NCBI GenBank assembly: GCA_024803745.1
Contig: JANJXV010000006.1
Coordinates: 44,741,001 to 44,805,000, forward strand
Length of the DNA: 64,000 bases
From: Megascapheus bottae
Taxonomy: Eukaryota; Chordata; Mammalia; Rodentia; Geomyidae
Direction: 5' to 3'
Shown here: positions 21,900 to 33,803 of the stretch, piece after piece
How positions within the stretch are numbered: the first letter of the stretch is position 1
Layout: every line of letters begins with the position of its first letter
The notes under the pieces: model-generated
Databases searched by the model: none
Told to the model about the DNA's origin: nothing
What the model saw: the letters and a program-made list of their open reading frames with translations, nothing else
Position numbers and translations under genes: made by a program

Positions 21900-22240
21900 G
21901 AGACGAGAGCAGAATAGTATTTTTTTTCCATTTTAACCAGAAAGTTCTCCCATGTGACTTTCATGTGGAGGGGAGATAAATACCAAATTCATAGCTAGCA
22001 TGTGTAAATTACCTGGAGAGCCCAGTCCGGGAGCCATAAGAAGAAGCACAGATGCAACCAGATTGAACGTCAAGAGTAGAAATTATAACAAGCTGGGAGA
22101 GAGCATGTGACCAGCAGTCTATTCAAAAATGGGATGGAGACTTAATTTTCTCTTGTAGGTCATTTAAAACATACATCATTTGTAGTTATCAGCAGATTAA
22201 TCTATTTCTGTACTCCTTGTGGCATTAATTTTCCATTGTA
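21900..22240. other. Unique sequence, nothing recognised
   Basis: No repeat family or coding signal recognised. Confidence 0.5.
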
Positions 22241-22242
22241 TA

Positions 22243-22474
22243 TATTTATATATTGCCAGTCCTGGTGCTTGAACTCAAGGCTGTCTCTGAACTTCTTTTG
22301 TTCAAGACTAGTATTCTACTACTTGAGCCACAGGTCCACTTCTGGCTTCCTTTTGGTAGTTTATTATAGATAAGAGTCTCATAGACTTTGAATCAGATTG
22401 GCTTTGAACCTCAATTTTCAGATCTCAGCCTCCTGAGTAACTAGGATTACAAGTATGTGCCACCAGAGCCCAGC
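22243..22474 (-). mobile_element. B1-Geo SINE, old
   Basis: Antisense; CTACTTGAGCCACAGGTCC and CTCCTGAGTAACTAGGATTA landmarks. Confidence 0.82.
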
Positions 22475-22484
22475 ATTCCATTTT

Positions 22485-22581
22485 CTTTTTTTTGGTCATG
22501 AGTCTTGAACTCTGATCTTGGGCACTGTCCCTGCGCTCTTCAGCTCAAGTGCTCTACCACTTTGAGCCATAGCGTCACTCC
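22485..22581 (-). mobile_element. Geo right-half fragment
   Basis: Antisense Geo-type half only (GGGCACTGTCCCTGCGCTCT, CTCTACCACTTTGAGCCATA), 5'-truncated. Confidence 0.75.
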
Positions 22582-22630
22582 CTCCACTTTATTTTTACCT
22601 GTGTACTATATTCTTAGTTATTTCTCTAAT

Positions 22631-22877
22631 GTTCCTTTTTTTTTTTTGTCGGTCATGGGGCTTGAACTCTGGGCCTGAGTGCTGTCCCTGAGCTCTTCAG
22701 CTCAAGGCTACCACCCCACCCCTTGAGCCACACAGCCCCATTTTTGGTTTTCTGGTGGTTAATTGGAGATAAGAGTCTCACAGACTTTAGTGCTTGGGCT
22801 GGCTTTGAACCATGATCTTCAGATCTCAGCCTCCTGAGTAGCTAGGATTGTAGCTGTGAGCCACTGCACCTGTCTTA
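22631..22877 (-). mobile_element. B1-Geo SINE
   Basis: Well-preserved antisense copy with T12 tail and GGTTAATTGGAGATAAGAGT linker. Confidence 0.92.
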
Positions 22878-22879
22878 GT

Positions 22880-23940
22880 TTTCCTTTTTGAATTCAGCCA
22901 TTAAATATGTCTATTTAGTTGTGAATTTCAATACATACAAGTTTTATTTCTTAAGGCATCCTTCACTCTTTGGTCCTGCTTTCATGTCTAAGTGTATTGT
23001 TTAGGAATTCCCAAGGCTAGGTGACACTTTTTTCTCTAGCCCCTCAAGGATTTTTTTCTACTAGCTTCTGTATTTGGAATAGGGCAGACGCGTGTGGGTT
23101 ATTAGCCCGAGAGTCCTTTCTAGAGCACACTGTTTTCAGAACACAGGTGACCAGATGTTCTTATGCTAGAATCAATTGTGACTATCATTAATAAGAACCT
23201 CTGTATTTCCACTCGGTTCGTATCTAAGACTCCATGTAGAGTGGATTTAGTGAAAACCAATGATCATCTAGCTCCTACTTTCTGGCTGAGGGAAATTTAT
23301 GTTTTAAGAAAGCAAAGCAGGAGAAAATTTGTTGTTGCTTCTTCTCCCCTTAGTATTTTTAATTTTTTTCTACTGGTTGTTATTTCCTACAACCCAGACC
23401 AATCGCCCATTTCTATTAACCAACCTAAAATAGCCACATAAGGATAATTCTCATTGCTTCTGTTAAATATTAACCATCACCTCTACAAAGGACTTAGTGC
23501 TACAGTCCCAGGAGCACAAATTTGAACACTGACTAAAGCAACTAAAAAAAAAATTAGGTGATTGGAGCTGCATCTGGAGGGGAAAGTGGTCAGAAAGAAA
23601 ACTAATAATTAGTTGTACCAAAGAAATGTCAGGCCAATAATTTAAATGACTCCAACTTCCCTGTTGGCCCCAAGTTGGTCAACATCTGTCATGTCTGTGT
23701 AATAGGGAAGAACACGCTACACAACAGGATATTTGAACACCCAGTTACAGAACACTCAGTGAGGACAGGCCATTCCTCACTAAGAGGCTAGTGTGGTGGT
23801 GGGAGTGATGGTCAGCAGAGGGCACGGAGTGCTGTGTGCAGGGCATCCTCTGGACCAGGCTCTTTTCTTTCCCTTTACTTCTCGGTCAGTTGATAGGAAC
23901 AAGGCAACTCCTACTGGACACATCTGCCGGCTGGCCACAA
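22880..23940. other. Unique sequence, nothing recognised
   Basis: Contains a 92-codon frame at 23163-23441 without supporting features. Possible upstream LTR sequence just before 23944 cannot be excluded. Confidence 0.45.
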
Positions 23941-23943
23941 ATA

Positions 23944-24335
23944 TGTGAGTGAAAGGGACTTCGCCAATTCCTCCCCACCTTACCCCCCTTGGCCTGCCAG
24001 GAAACTCCTCCCTTTTCCTTTGTCGTCAGAGCAGTGCTCCAGAAGCCCACCGAGATGATATGTCAGTTCAAACAGCAAAGGTGTCACTGGTTGCCCCAGC
24101 CATCAATCAACTATGTTGAATTCCATTGGCCACCTGTGTATGGCCAGCTCAACCACATGGCTGGTGGTCTATAAAAGTAGCCTGTAAGATTAGGCGCGGT
24201 CGCCCTCTCACTCACATTCACATCTTAGAGACGGCCCTGACCGGTCAGTATGATTCTTGATGCTAGGTGGGAATAAAACTCTGTTTAACTTCCGCTTTTG
24301 TGTCAGACTCGTTCCTTTGATCACGGACCCTAATA
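23944..24335 (+). mobile_element. ERV1-like LTR
   Basis: Starts TGTGAGTGAAAGGGACTTCG. TATA box TATAAAAG at 24170-24177 and poly(A) signal AATAAA at 24272-24277, about 100 bp apart, the U3-R-U5 layout of a simple retroviral LTR. Directly downstream, 24336-24354 (TTGGGGGACTAGACCCTAAC) resembles a gammaretrovirus-type tRNA-Pro primer-binding site, so this may be a 5' LTR whose internal part is lost. Both boundaries are approximate; no TSD is confirmed. Confidence 0.6.
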
Positions 24336-24574
24336 TTGGGGGACTAGACCCTAACAGTGAGGATTGAGGGGACTTCCCGACTGAGACGTGCCACATTAAT
24401 TAGCCACAAAACTGTGGGAGAACGTGGATGAAGTTGTCATAATCCACTAAAATTTGAAGTGGTTTGTTAGACAGCATTTGATATAATTTAGGGTGCTTAT
24501 CAGACTAAGAATCATTGTCTTGATGATTCTGAAAATATATCTTAATTGTTTTACTTTGAATATTACTTAATTGG

Positions 24575-24802
24575 TATTTTCCTTTTTTTGTTTGTACTTG
24601 GAAACTTGTGCTTACTGGGCTTGCTTGCTGAGTTGGTGCTCTACCTTTTGAGCCATGCCTCCAGTCTGGCTTTTTTTGATGGTTACTTTGAGATGGCATC
24701 TCTTAAACTACTCTGTTCTATCTGGCTTTAGCCTAAACTGTTTTCTAGATCCCAGCCTCCTGATTAGCTAGGATTACAGGGGTGAGACACTAGCACTCTG
24801 TA
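24575..24802 (-). mobile_element. Old B1-Geo-like SINE
   Basis: Antisense; CTACCTTTTGAGCCATGCC and CTCCTGATTAGCTAGGATTA. Confidence 0.7.
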
Positions 24803-24910
24803 TACCTGCTATTTTCTGTTCATCTTTCCCATAGATAGTCCTTATTGGATGTCCTCTTGTCACTTGTTACTTAATTCTTTGTGAATCTTAAATTCTTTTT
24901 ATTTTTTATT

Positions 24911-25099
24911 TTTTGCCAGTCCTGGGCTTGGGCTCAGGGCCTGAGCACTGTCCTTGGACTTTCTCAAGGCTAGCGCTCTACCACTTGAGTCTCGGCACCA
25001 CTTCCAGCTTTTTTCTATGTATGTGGTACCGAGGAATCGAACCCGGGTCTTCGTGCATGCTAGGCAAGCACTTGACCACTAGGCCAAACTCCCAGCCCC
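24911..25099 (-). mobile_element. IDL-Geo SINE, well preserved
   Basis: Close to a consensus: intact B box (GGTACCGAGGAATCGAACCC in antisense). ATTCTTT flanks on both sides (24892-24898 and 25108-25114) are part of a TSD. Confidence 0.93.
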
Positions 25100-25153
25100 A
25101 CAGCTGCATTCTTTATATATATTTTCTTCTTTAAAAAAAAAAATCAGTTTTTG

Positions 25154-25254
25154 TGGCTCAAGTGGTAGAGTAGTAGCCTTGAGCAAAAAGCGTCCAAGGG
25201 CAGTGCCCAGGCCTTGAGTTCAAGCCCCAGGACTTTCAAAAGAAAAAAAATTAC
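25154..25254 (+). mobile_element. Geo right half alone, with its own TSD
   Basis: Only the Geo monomer is present, beginning TGGCTCAAGTGGTAGAGTAG. Perfect TSD AAAAAAATCAGTTTTTG at 25137-25153 and 25256-25272 shows it inserted as a truncated unit. Confidence 0.9.
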
Positions 25255-25272
25255 AAAAAAAATCAGTTTTTG

Positions 25273-26241
25273 ATTTTTTTCTTTTGTTGATCATTTGAAG
25301 CACACAGTTTGTGATTTACAATAGATTGCTCTGTTTCTCTACTTCCTGGGGGTCATTTTTTCACTTCATTTTAGGATCTGAGTCCCAAGATGTTTTCTTC
25401 CCATGGTTAGGTTTATTTTTTCTTTTAAAATTATTATTATGTTTTTATTAGGAGATTGTTTTTGGTAGATTCTCCTGCTGAGGGTCTGTCTGCCTTGGGT
25501 TGTCAAATTGAGCCATCCCTGGGCCCTTATTGCAAATATCTGCAGCCCTCAGCCAGCTTTGCTGTATCTTCTCAGCTTGGTATCTTTAACAGTGCAAATT
25601 CAGGCTCATATATTGCATGACACAGGCTGGGATTCAAGTTTTTCAGAGTGACCTTCTTTCCATCTCTATAGCCTGAGGGCCTAGAGAGCTTATGTGATTC
25701 TGTTTTTGCCCACAGCCGGCCCCCAGGAAGTCAGATGATACAGAATGTTCAATTCCAGTTGTCTTCCTTGCTTACATCAGAGATAACCTTTTATTAGCTT
25801 GCAAAGGTGTTAAAATTCCAGGAACCTCTAGGGCTTGCAGCTGGTCCAAATCCTGCAAAGGCTGCAGTGCCATTCCCCTTATTAGCACAACAAATGTCCT
25901 TCCTGTATCTGAGTTCTACAGACAGATTTCCTAATCTCTGTAAGGTGTGTGTGTGTGTGTGTGTGTATGAAAGTAGATATAACTATACTTATATTTATAT
26001 ATTTATATAGAATAGTATAGAATAGTTATGTAGATAGTTATTTACTTATGACCTAATCTATAATGTTTCTTCCCAGGTATTTCTCTGTAATAGTAACTGA
26101 AGGGAAATTCTTTATCTTCTTGGTCAACTGTATTTCTGGAACTTCTCTCCTCCACATTTTCAAGATATCTTTTTATAGTAATGAAAGGTACAATTCACAA
26201 CAAAGATCTCACATTTGAGAAAGTGTAAACATCTGTGTTCT
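25273..26241. other. Unique sequence with short (TG)n
   Basis: A TG repeat lies at about 25947-25967, followed by an AT-rich stretch to 26040. Nothing else recognised. Confidence 0.5.
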
Positions 26242-26249
26242 AGAAAAGC

Positions 26250-27034
26250 GGGTAGAAACTATGGAAAGCAGTATGGCTGTTCCTTTAAACATTGAGCTCC
26301 CCTATGACCCAGCAATTCCACTACTTGGCATTTACCCAATCATCCAGAAACAAGGACATACTAAATCCACTACAACGATGTTCATTGCAGCACTATTTAC
26401 CATGGCAAAGATATGGAACCAACCCAGATGCCCCTTAGTTGATGAGAGGATCAACAAGATGTGCTATATACACAATGGAATTCTATGCTGCTGTCAGAAA
26501 GAACGGCATTGCCCCATTTGTAAGGAAATGGAGAGGCTTAGAAAAATCATATTAAGTGAAGTAAGCCAGACTCAAAGGAACATAGGCTCAATGGTTTCCC
26601 TCATTTGTCATAATCAATATAAACCTTGGGCTCTCTTAGCAGAGATTCACAATAGATCAAAATCTAGATACATAAGGCTGTATAGTATGATGCTAACTGT
26701 AAGGACCTCCAGGATATAGAAACAAAAGCCTTATAATGAGTGATTGTTGTCCTTAATGTACTATGTTATCTCTCATCTCTTTTGCTGTCCCTTGGTTATC
26801 TCATATTGTTACAATATTTCACCTTGTTATCTGATATATTTTATATATGCTTAATTGGTTATTTGAAATAGGAGAGGGAAGGGGGGAAATCAAGATGTGC
26901 GGGGGGAGGGAGAGAGGGAAATGGGGACCATGACATGAGAAAGAGTATCAATATTTTTGAAGTAATGTACCTTCTATCTGGTGAATATAATGTAACCCCC
27001 TTCTATTAATTACAGTAAAAATATATGGAAAAAA
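26250..27034 (+). mobile_element. 5'-truncated L1, ORF2 end and 3' UTR
   Basis: Sense copy. A 152-codon open frame (26261-26719) is the disrupted end of ORF2, not a gene. Flanks AGAAAAGC (26242-26249 and 27035-27042) are a short or decayed TSD. G-rich 3' UTR tract near 26880-26920. Confidence 0.9.
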
Positions 27035-27059
27035 AGAAAAGCTGGCAGAAGCACAACAA

Positions 27060-27310
27060 AAATGGGATGCTTTAACATACTGCAGTATTGTTATCAAATT
27101 GAGAAGGTGGACATTGGTGTAGGGAGAGGAGAGAGGGTGGAGGAGGTTGTATGTGGTCAAGTAGTTTATGTACTTGTGTGAAAGTGGAACAATAACGTGT
27201 GCTGAAATTGGTTTGGAAAGGGGCAGAGAGTGTGGAAAGAGTGATGGAGGGGTGAGTCTGATCAAGGTACATTGTGTGCAATAAAGTCCCCTTGACAATT
27301 AGTTGATTGC
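27060..27310 (+). mobile_element. Old L1 3' UTR-like sequence
   Basis: GGTGAGTCTGATCAAGGTAC followed by GCAATAAAGTCCCC mirrors the antisense block at 14753-15120. Not sure whether it is one element. Confidence 0.45.
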
Positions 27311-27319
27311 TGATGAAAA

Positions 27320-28085
27320 TGTGAGGAAACAGGATAAACAAGGCAGACTTAACAGGAAGGCTAGTAACTAGAAGCAGGGACTGTACTGTTTCTGGGGCTG
27401 AGCCTCGGCAATTCTCTTGAGCTGGAATAGGCTGTAGACAGCAATGGATGGTCTTAAATTGCCCTGGGCTGCTGCAAAGGCAGCTGGCCACCTGGTGTGC
27501 AAGTCAGATTTCAACCCTATAGGCACCAGAGTTGCTCTCGGCATTCTCTGACTCCAGGACCCACAACAGAGCTGCTTTATAATGCTGGCATGTGGAGAAT
27601 GGGCCAGAGTTGACTTTGGTTATTTTCATACCATCCATGGTGCCTTGAAGAGGACATTTTGCCTCACCAACATCTGGCTTGTTAAAGACCCATCTATACC
27701 AACCTGGTGCTTCTACTCAGAAACTTCTGCTGCCCAGATCATGAGATCCAGTTTTGGAAACCTCGTAGTTTATTGCCATATTGTTGGAATTATGAAAAAT
27801 TATAAACAAATGAAATACCTATAAAGGAAAAATTACTAAAAAGTACTACATTCACCTTATAGCATGATATGAATTATCATCACATTTTATATATTAAAAT
27901 ATGAATTATTATGCCAAGTAGTAGAAAGAATGGGACATATCTATATGCAATAATATATTCATATATATCAACAAATAATATTAATAGTATAGTCAATAAT
28001 ATGAGGTAGGAAAAAAGAAATCAGTGGAATAATATGAACACCCTATTTACTTGCCACTTTAAAATATACAGTAATGAAAAGTCAA
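27320..28085. other. Unique sequence, AT-rich at the end
   Basis: 27840-28020 is very AT-rich. No coding signal or repeat family recognised. Confidence 0.5.
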
Positions 28086-28089
28086 GTAG

Positions 28090-28162
28090 AGTAAGGCACC
28101 AGTGGCTCACGCCTTTAATTTTAGCTGCTCAGGAAGCTGAGATCTAAGGATCAAAGGAGAAG
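28090..28162 (+). mobile_element. B1-like SINE fragment
   Basis: GGCACCAGTGGCTCACGCCT to GCTGAGATCTAAGGATCAAA; the right half is absent. Confidence 0.75.
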
Positions 28163-28164
28163 CT

Positions 28165-28940
28165 GAGGAGATACACAAGAAAAAGCCACCCATTTCATAA
28201 TGTTCACTGTGGGTGCTCAGTGAGAAACTGCCAAAGAAATCCCCATTTTGTCTTCTTGCATGTCTATTCTCAAAACCAAGATAATTCTTATTCTCTAATC
28301 CAGCCAGATACCATTAGTGGCTCTAGATGAAACTGGCTGTGACTGGCTGGGCTGACAGCCCAAGTATCAGCTACAGCATTGTCCCTGTGGGAGAAAAGAA
28401 TGTATCCAAATATCAAATACTTGATCTACAAAGAAAATTTTGAAAGATCACCTGTTATACTCTAGGGGCTCCTTACATACATAAATCTTTATAAGCATGA
28501 GCTATGTTATAAAGGAAATATTTTCACAGATATAATTCTTAATCTGTAGCCAATATCAATCATTAAAACAATGTTCAGTCTTGGGGCCCATAAATGGAGG
28601 GTGTTATGGAAGATTGGAAAGGAGCCAGGACATACAAGTACAGATGAAAGGTTTATGAAAAATTGCCCTTCAGGGGAAAGTCTACATCAGGTTAGAGGAG
28701 AGAGGTGTGAGTAGACTGAAGAACAGCCTTCTACCATGGAGGGATGTCCTGATATCAGAATTGTCTCCCATCTCCATAGAGGGTGATATTAGAGGCAGTG
28801 TGGGATTTTAAGATGTCATCTACTCTCCACTTGAAGATCAGAAACCTGTTGTCTAGCTCCAAGTTTCAACATTCATCTCACTAGAGCAGGTCATTCCCAA
28901 GGGTCTTGCTTGTTTGTCTTTTGTATGTGCTGGTGCTGAT
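28165..28940. other. Unique sequence, nothing recognised
   Basis: No repeat family or coding signal recognised. Confidence 0.5.
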
Positions 28941-28944
28941 AATA

Positions 28945-29178
28945 CCAGTACTGGGGCTTGAACTCAGGATCTTCTGCTTTGGCTTGGCATTTTTTTTGTC
29001 CAAAGTTGGCATTGTACCACTTCAACCATGCCTCTACTTCTAGCTTTTCTGGTGATAACTTGGAGATAAGAGTCTCATGAACTTTTCTACCTGGGCTGCC
29101 TTTGAATTGTGATCCTCTCAGATCCTCTCAGCTTCCAAAGTAGTAAAGAGTATTGGCATGAACCACCAATGCCTACTT
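28945..29178 (-). mobile_element. Old B1-Geo-like SINE
   Basis: Antisense; GGGGCTTGAACTCAGGATCT and ACTTGGAGATAAGAGTCTCA. A local duplication of GATCCTCTCA (29111-29130) is present. Confidence 0.72.
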
Positions 29179-29192
29179 TGAGGGTATCATTT

Positions 29193-29425
29193 TTCTTTTT
29201 TTTTTGTAGGTCATGGGGCTTGAACTCTAGGCCTGGGTATTGTCCCTGAGCTCTCCAGCTCAAGGCTACTGCCCTACCCCTTGAGCCACACAGCCCCACT
29301 TCCTGCTTTCTCATGGTTAATTGGAGTCTCACATTCTTTAGTGCCTGGGCTGGCTTTGAACCACAGTCCTCAGATCTCAGCCTCCTAAGTAGTTAGGAGT
29401 ATAGGTGTGTGCCACCATGCCCGGC
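29193..29425 (-). mobile_element. B1-Geo SINE
   Basis: Antisense, with a small deletion in the linker. GAGGGTA flanks (about 29179 and 29428) are a probable TSD. Confidence 0.9.
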
Positions 29426-29429
29426 TTGA

Positions 29430-31218
29430 GGGTAGCTTTTGATCTCTGATGGCTATGTGAGAACCCAGTTTTCCATTTCTTATTAACCTATACCTCCCAG
29501 TGCAGCTGAAGAATATCCCAAGCCCCTAATGATCTTTCATGTAGCTACTATAAATCAGCTTGCTTGAGAAACTGAGACCTGCATGTGTTTTGTTCCTGTG
29601 TTTATAAACCCTGTCCCACTGGAAGTTGATGCTGTTCTTAGTTTGGAGACACTAGGCCAGTTGCTGGATGGCTAATAATGGGTACTCTGTCACCTTTGAC
29701 CATGCCTCCACAGATTTCTCCACTTTGAGGTTATTTCAGCTGTCGGGTCAAGTTCAGGCAGGTTTGATCATCTGCTTTAGGTTGTTGGCATATATTCATT
29801 CTGTTGTAAACTGATGAGTTATGTTTGAGAACAGAGGTAAAGGTAAGTGGAAAATTGCCAGAAGTGATGGCCTTTGACCTTTGGGTCACCAATCCTTCCC
29901 GAGTCCTGGTACTAGAGTGGCTAGGCAGAAATGTGGGACCAGCTCCTGCCCCTTGAGGACAGGTAGGCCAAATGTAAGTTACTGAGGGCAGTCTTGGCAG
30001 TCAATGTGTCCTCAGAGGCTCTTGACAAACTAGAGGAGAAAGCTTGAGGCAGAGAGAAGAATTTACAAACTTGATCCAAGAAAGGGCAGTTGAAAGAATG
30101 ATTATGTTGTCTTGGAGAATATACACTACAGGGGGTGGAGGACAAGAAACTGATTGCAAATAGTTGAAGTGTTGTCAAGTGGAAAAGAGATTAGAATTGG
30201 GCTGTGCAGCTCCATAGAAGGAACTCAAGACCAAAGCAGAGGTTAGAGGGACAGCGTCAGCTCACAAGAAGGAAGCACTTTATAATTATTAAAGACATTC
30301 AAAGGAGATTGACGTAGAAAGCATTTGTTCAGAGACCAGATAAATATCTCAAAATGGGACTGTTGGAGGAAGAATTTCTGGACTCCCCCTCACCCCACAC
30401 TGCCCCTTGTTAGTCAAGTGAAACTTTTGAGCAAGATCATTTAGCAAAAGTGTTTTTCTTTTGGTGCCTAGGAAAAGTGAACGTTGCAGTCTTGGCCACT
30501 AGAGGGCCTCAGGGTAGCAACAAGATTGGGCCAGCATGTCTCAGCCAAATTGCAAGCCATACCCAGTCCATTCAGTGCCTCCCTCTGAATCCTCCTGGAG
30601 TGCTAGATTTAATTGAATTCGTCATGTGCCTGGTATATGTGGAGAAGCACAATCACTGTTATTTGTAGTTTGTTCAATGCTTCATTTATAAAAACCAATT
30701 TTCTTCTAAAAGTTTAGCCACTTAAATAAGGAATAATCGGGAACTTAGGAATCTTACAAATGTTAAAATATTCTGAACATTTCAACATTAATGTATATGG
30801 ATATATTTTAATGGACATACATATAGATATACATTAATGCATATGGATATATATTCTGAAATCACAAATATATCTGAGTCTCTTAAAAGCTTTAAGTGGC
30901 CTAAAAGCTGATATGCTCTGATGAATCATTACAACAATACACAGATGATGTTAGTGATGTATGTATCTAGATAAGTAGCTGAGAAGATTTCTAAGCAAAA
31001 TATTGACATTTGTTTTCTTATTGGTGCTTATGTAAAATGCAGAAGAGATAGATAGATGAATAGATAGACAGATACACAGAGACAGAGACACAGAGAGATG
31101 CACAGAGAGAGACAGGAACAGAGACAGAGGCCAAGGGAGAATCTGTGAACCAAAAAATGAAAATAGGACTAACAATTATGAAAATTCTCAATCTACAGAT
31201 GACAAAAGATGTTCAGTT
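29430..31218. other. Long unique stretch
   Basis: No SINE or young L1. Holds AT-rich sequence at 30770-30870 and a GA-rich simple repeat (GATA then GACAGAGA units) at about 31046-31135. No convincing exon. Confidence 0.5.
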
Positions 31219-31232
31219 AAGAAATGTGCTCA

Positions 31233-32644
31233 GACCTGGAGGTAAAAGCTGACACACTGAAAACTTTACAGGAAGGAATAGGAGATACACTAGGCCTCCT
31301 TGGCACAGGTTGAAACTTTCTTAATAAGGACCAAGAATCACAACAAATCAAAGAAAGGCTGGATGAGTGGGACTGCATTAAGCTGTGGAGCTTCTGTATG
31401 GCAAAGAACATAGCTAGCAAATTAATTAGGAAGCCTACAGAGTGGGAGAAGATCTTCACCAACCAAACAACGGACAAAGGCCTCATATCTAAAATATATC
31501 AACAACTCAAAAAATTGACTCACTCCAAAACCAATCTCCAAAGTAACAACCATCCCATTAAAAACTGGGCCAAAGACTTAAAGAGAGTCTTCTCTGAAGA
31601 AGAAATAAAAATGGCCTATAGACACATGAAGAAATGTTCAACATCTCTGGTCATAAAAGAAATGTAAATCAAAACAACTCTAAGATTCCACCTCACTCCA
31701 GTTAGAATGGCCAGGATCAGGAAAACGAATAATAACAGATGCTGGAGGGGATGTGGCCAGGAGGGATCACTACTACACTGTTGGTGGGAGTGCAAACTTG
31801 TTCAGCCACTATGGAAAGCAGTATGGCAGTGCCTCAAAAGGCTAAACATAGAACTCCCCTATGACCCAGCAATTCCACTACTTGGCATTTACCCAACCAT
31901 CCAGAATCTAGGGCATACTAAATCCACTAGCACAACAATGTTCATTGCAGCATTATTCACCATAGCAAAGATATGGAACCAACCTAGATGTCCCTCAGTT
32001 GATGAGTGGATCAACAAGTTGTGGTATTTGTACACAATGGAATTCTATGCTGCTGTCAGAAAAAACAATATCACCCCATTTGTTAGGAAATGGAAAGACT
32101 TAGAAAAAATTATATTAAGTGAAGTAAGCCAGACTCAAAGGAACTTAGGCTCAATGGTTTCCCTCATTTGTCATAATCAGTAGAAACCTTGGGCTCTACT
32201 AGCAGAGATCTGCAATAGAGCAAAACCTTGATACATAAGGCCATATAGTAGGAAGCTAATTGAAAGGACCTCCAGGATACTGTAACAAAAGCCATATAGC
32301 GAATGATTGTTGTCCTTAATGTACTGTTATCTCTCATCTCCTTTGCTGTCCCTTGAGTATCTCATATTGTTACAGTACCTCACTTTGTTATCTGATATAT
32401 TGAATTTATTTGTATTTGGTTATTTGAAATTTGATAGGGAAGGGGGGAAAACCAAGATGGGGGAGAGGGGTGGGGGGAGGGTAAAGGGTACCAAGACATG
32501 TGAAAGGGTACCAATGTATGTGAATTAATGCACCTTCTATCTGGCAAATATCATGTAACCCTTTTATTAATTACAATAAAAAATATAAAAAAAGACATAG
32601 TGAATGTAATTTGGAGAATAAAAAATCAAACTGCAAAAAAAAAA
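31233..32644 (+). mobile_element. 5'-truncated L1 with apparent 3' transduction
   Basis: Sense L1: disrupted ORF2 C-terminal part (31233-32183, open frames 31398-31667 and 31707-32183), 3' UTR to about 32592. Beyond the L1 A-rich end come about 42 bp of non-L1 sequence (32593-32634) with AATAAA at 32617-32622, then A12. The whole block is bounded by a perfect 14-bp TSD AAGAAATGTGCTCA (31219-31232 and 32645-32658). Confidence 0.92.
32443..32482 (+). other. G-rich tract of the L1 3' UTR
   Basis: Five or more runs of 3-6 G within 40 bases on the L1 sense strand, a pattern able to form a G-quadruplex; same tract in the copies at about 12700, 26880 and, antisense, 14430, 34805 and 40045. Confidence 0.7.
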
Positions 32645-32658
32645 AAGAAATGTGCTCA

Positions 32659-32881
32659 TGGCTCACACCTGTAATCTTAGCTATTCAGGAGGCTGAGATG
32701 TGAGGATCTTGGTTTGAAACCAGATTGGGCAGGAAAGTCCATGGGACTCTTATTTCCAATTAACCAGCAAAAAAACAGAAGTGGAGCTACAGTTCAAGTG
32801 GTAAAGTGCTAGCCTTGAACACAAAAGCTCAGGGAGAGCACCTAAACTCTGAGGGCAAACCCCAGGACTGGCACACAAAAA
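32659..32881 (+). mobile_element. B1-Geo SINE
   Basis: TGGCTCACACCTGTAATCTT start; the L1 TSD to its left abuts or overlaps its 5' end. Confidence 0.9.
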
Positions 32882-32892
32882 ATATGGCACAG

Positions 32893-33087
32893 GGCTGGGA
32901 CATAGCCTAGTGGTAGAGTGCTCGCCTCCTAAGCACAAAGCCCGGGGTTCAATTCCTCAGTACCACTTACATAGAAAAAGCTGGAAGTGGTGCTGTGGCT
33001 CAAGTGGCAGAGTGCTAGCCTTGAGCAAAAAGTGTCCAAGGATAGTGCCTAGGCTGTGAGCTCAAGCCCTGTGCCCATGCCATATAT
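32893..33087 (+). mobile_element. IDL-Geo SINE
   Basis: TSD ATATGGCACAG at 32882-32892 and 33088-33098; tail is short and not A-only. Confidence 0.92.
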
Positions 33088-33098
33088 ATATGGCACAG

Positions 33099-33489
33099 AG
33101 AGAAGTCCTGGCTGGAAATAGCCAAATAGTGATTATTCAAGTGTTCATTTAAAAAACCTCAAGAAAGTCTAAGAATTTGAGCAGTATTCAACCATATAAG
33201 AGTCTCCCCAGGAATAAAGGGGAAGCTCATAGAAGCTTTCAAATAACAGTCTTTTGAGAACTTAATTGAGTTGCAGTGCAAGTTTTTCAGCAAGAAACCA
33301 GGTGGATGAGGATCTACCTCTCAAAACACTATGGATGTGGCCTTTGTACAAAGGGAAATTCACAAGAGGCTCACAGAATACTTGAGAAAAGAACTTCTTT
33401 CAAAACACTGCCACCTTAAACTGTAAAAGCCAGAGGGTGTGCAAAATAAAATGAGGCTGGTGGATCCTGTGGCAGAAAGCAGGGTGATA
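33099..33489. other. Unique sequence, nothing recognised
   Basis: No repeat family or coding signal recognised. Confidence 0.5.
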
Positions 33490-33504
33490 AAACTTCCAAG
33501 TGGC

Positions 33505-33720
33505 AGGGCCGGGAGTTTGGCCTAGTGGTTAAAGTGCTTGCCTAGCATGCATGAAGAACTGGGTTCAATTCCTTGGTACCACATACATAGAAAAAAGCCG
33601 GAAGTGGTCTTGAGGCTCAAGTGGTAGAGCTCTAGCCTTGAGAAAGTCCAATGACAGTGCCCAGGCCCTGAGCTCAAGCCCAGGAATGGCAAAAAAACAA
33701 AAACAAAAACAAAAAACAAC
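33505..33720 (+). mobile_element. IDL-Geo SINE
   Basis: Perfect 15-bp TSD AAACTTCCAAGTGGC (33490-33504 and 33721-33735). Tail is (CAAAAA)-like. Confidence 0.95.
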
Positions 33721-33756
33721 AAACTTCCAAGTGGCTGTAAATCTGTGCTACCTTCA

Positions 33757-33765
33757 GGAGAGAGA

Positions 33766-33796
<31 letters not shown>

Positions 33797-33803
33797 GGAG
33801 AGA
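33757..33803. repeat. (GA)n microsatellite
   Basis: GA repeat with single interruptions. Confidence 0.95.

Noticed and set aside
31398..32183. L1 ORF2 frames that look like genes
   Set aside because: Pieces of a disrupted, 5'-truncated L1. The same applies at 26261-26719, 20138-21566 (minus) and 41726-42166 (minus).
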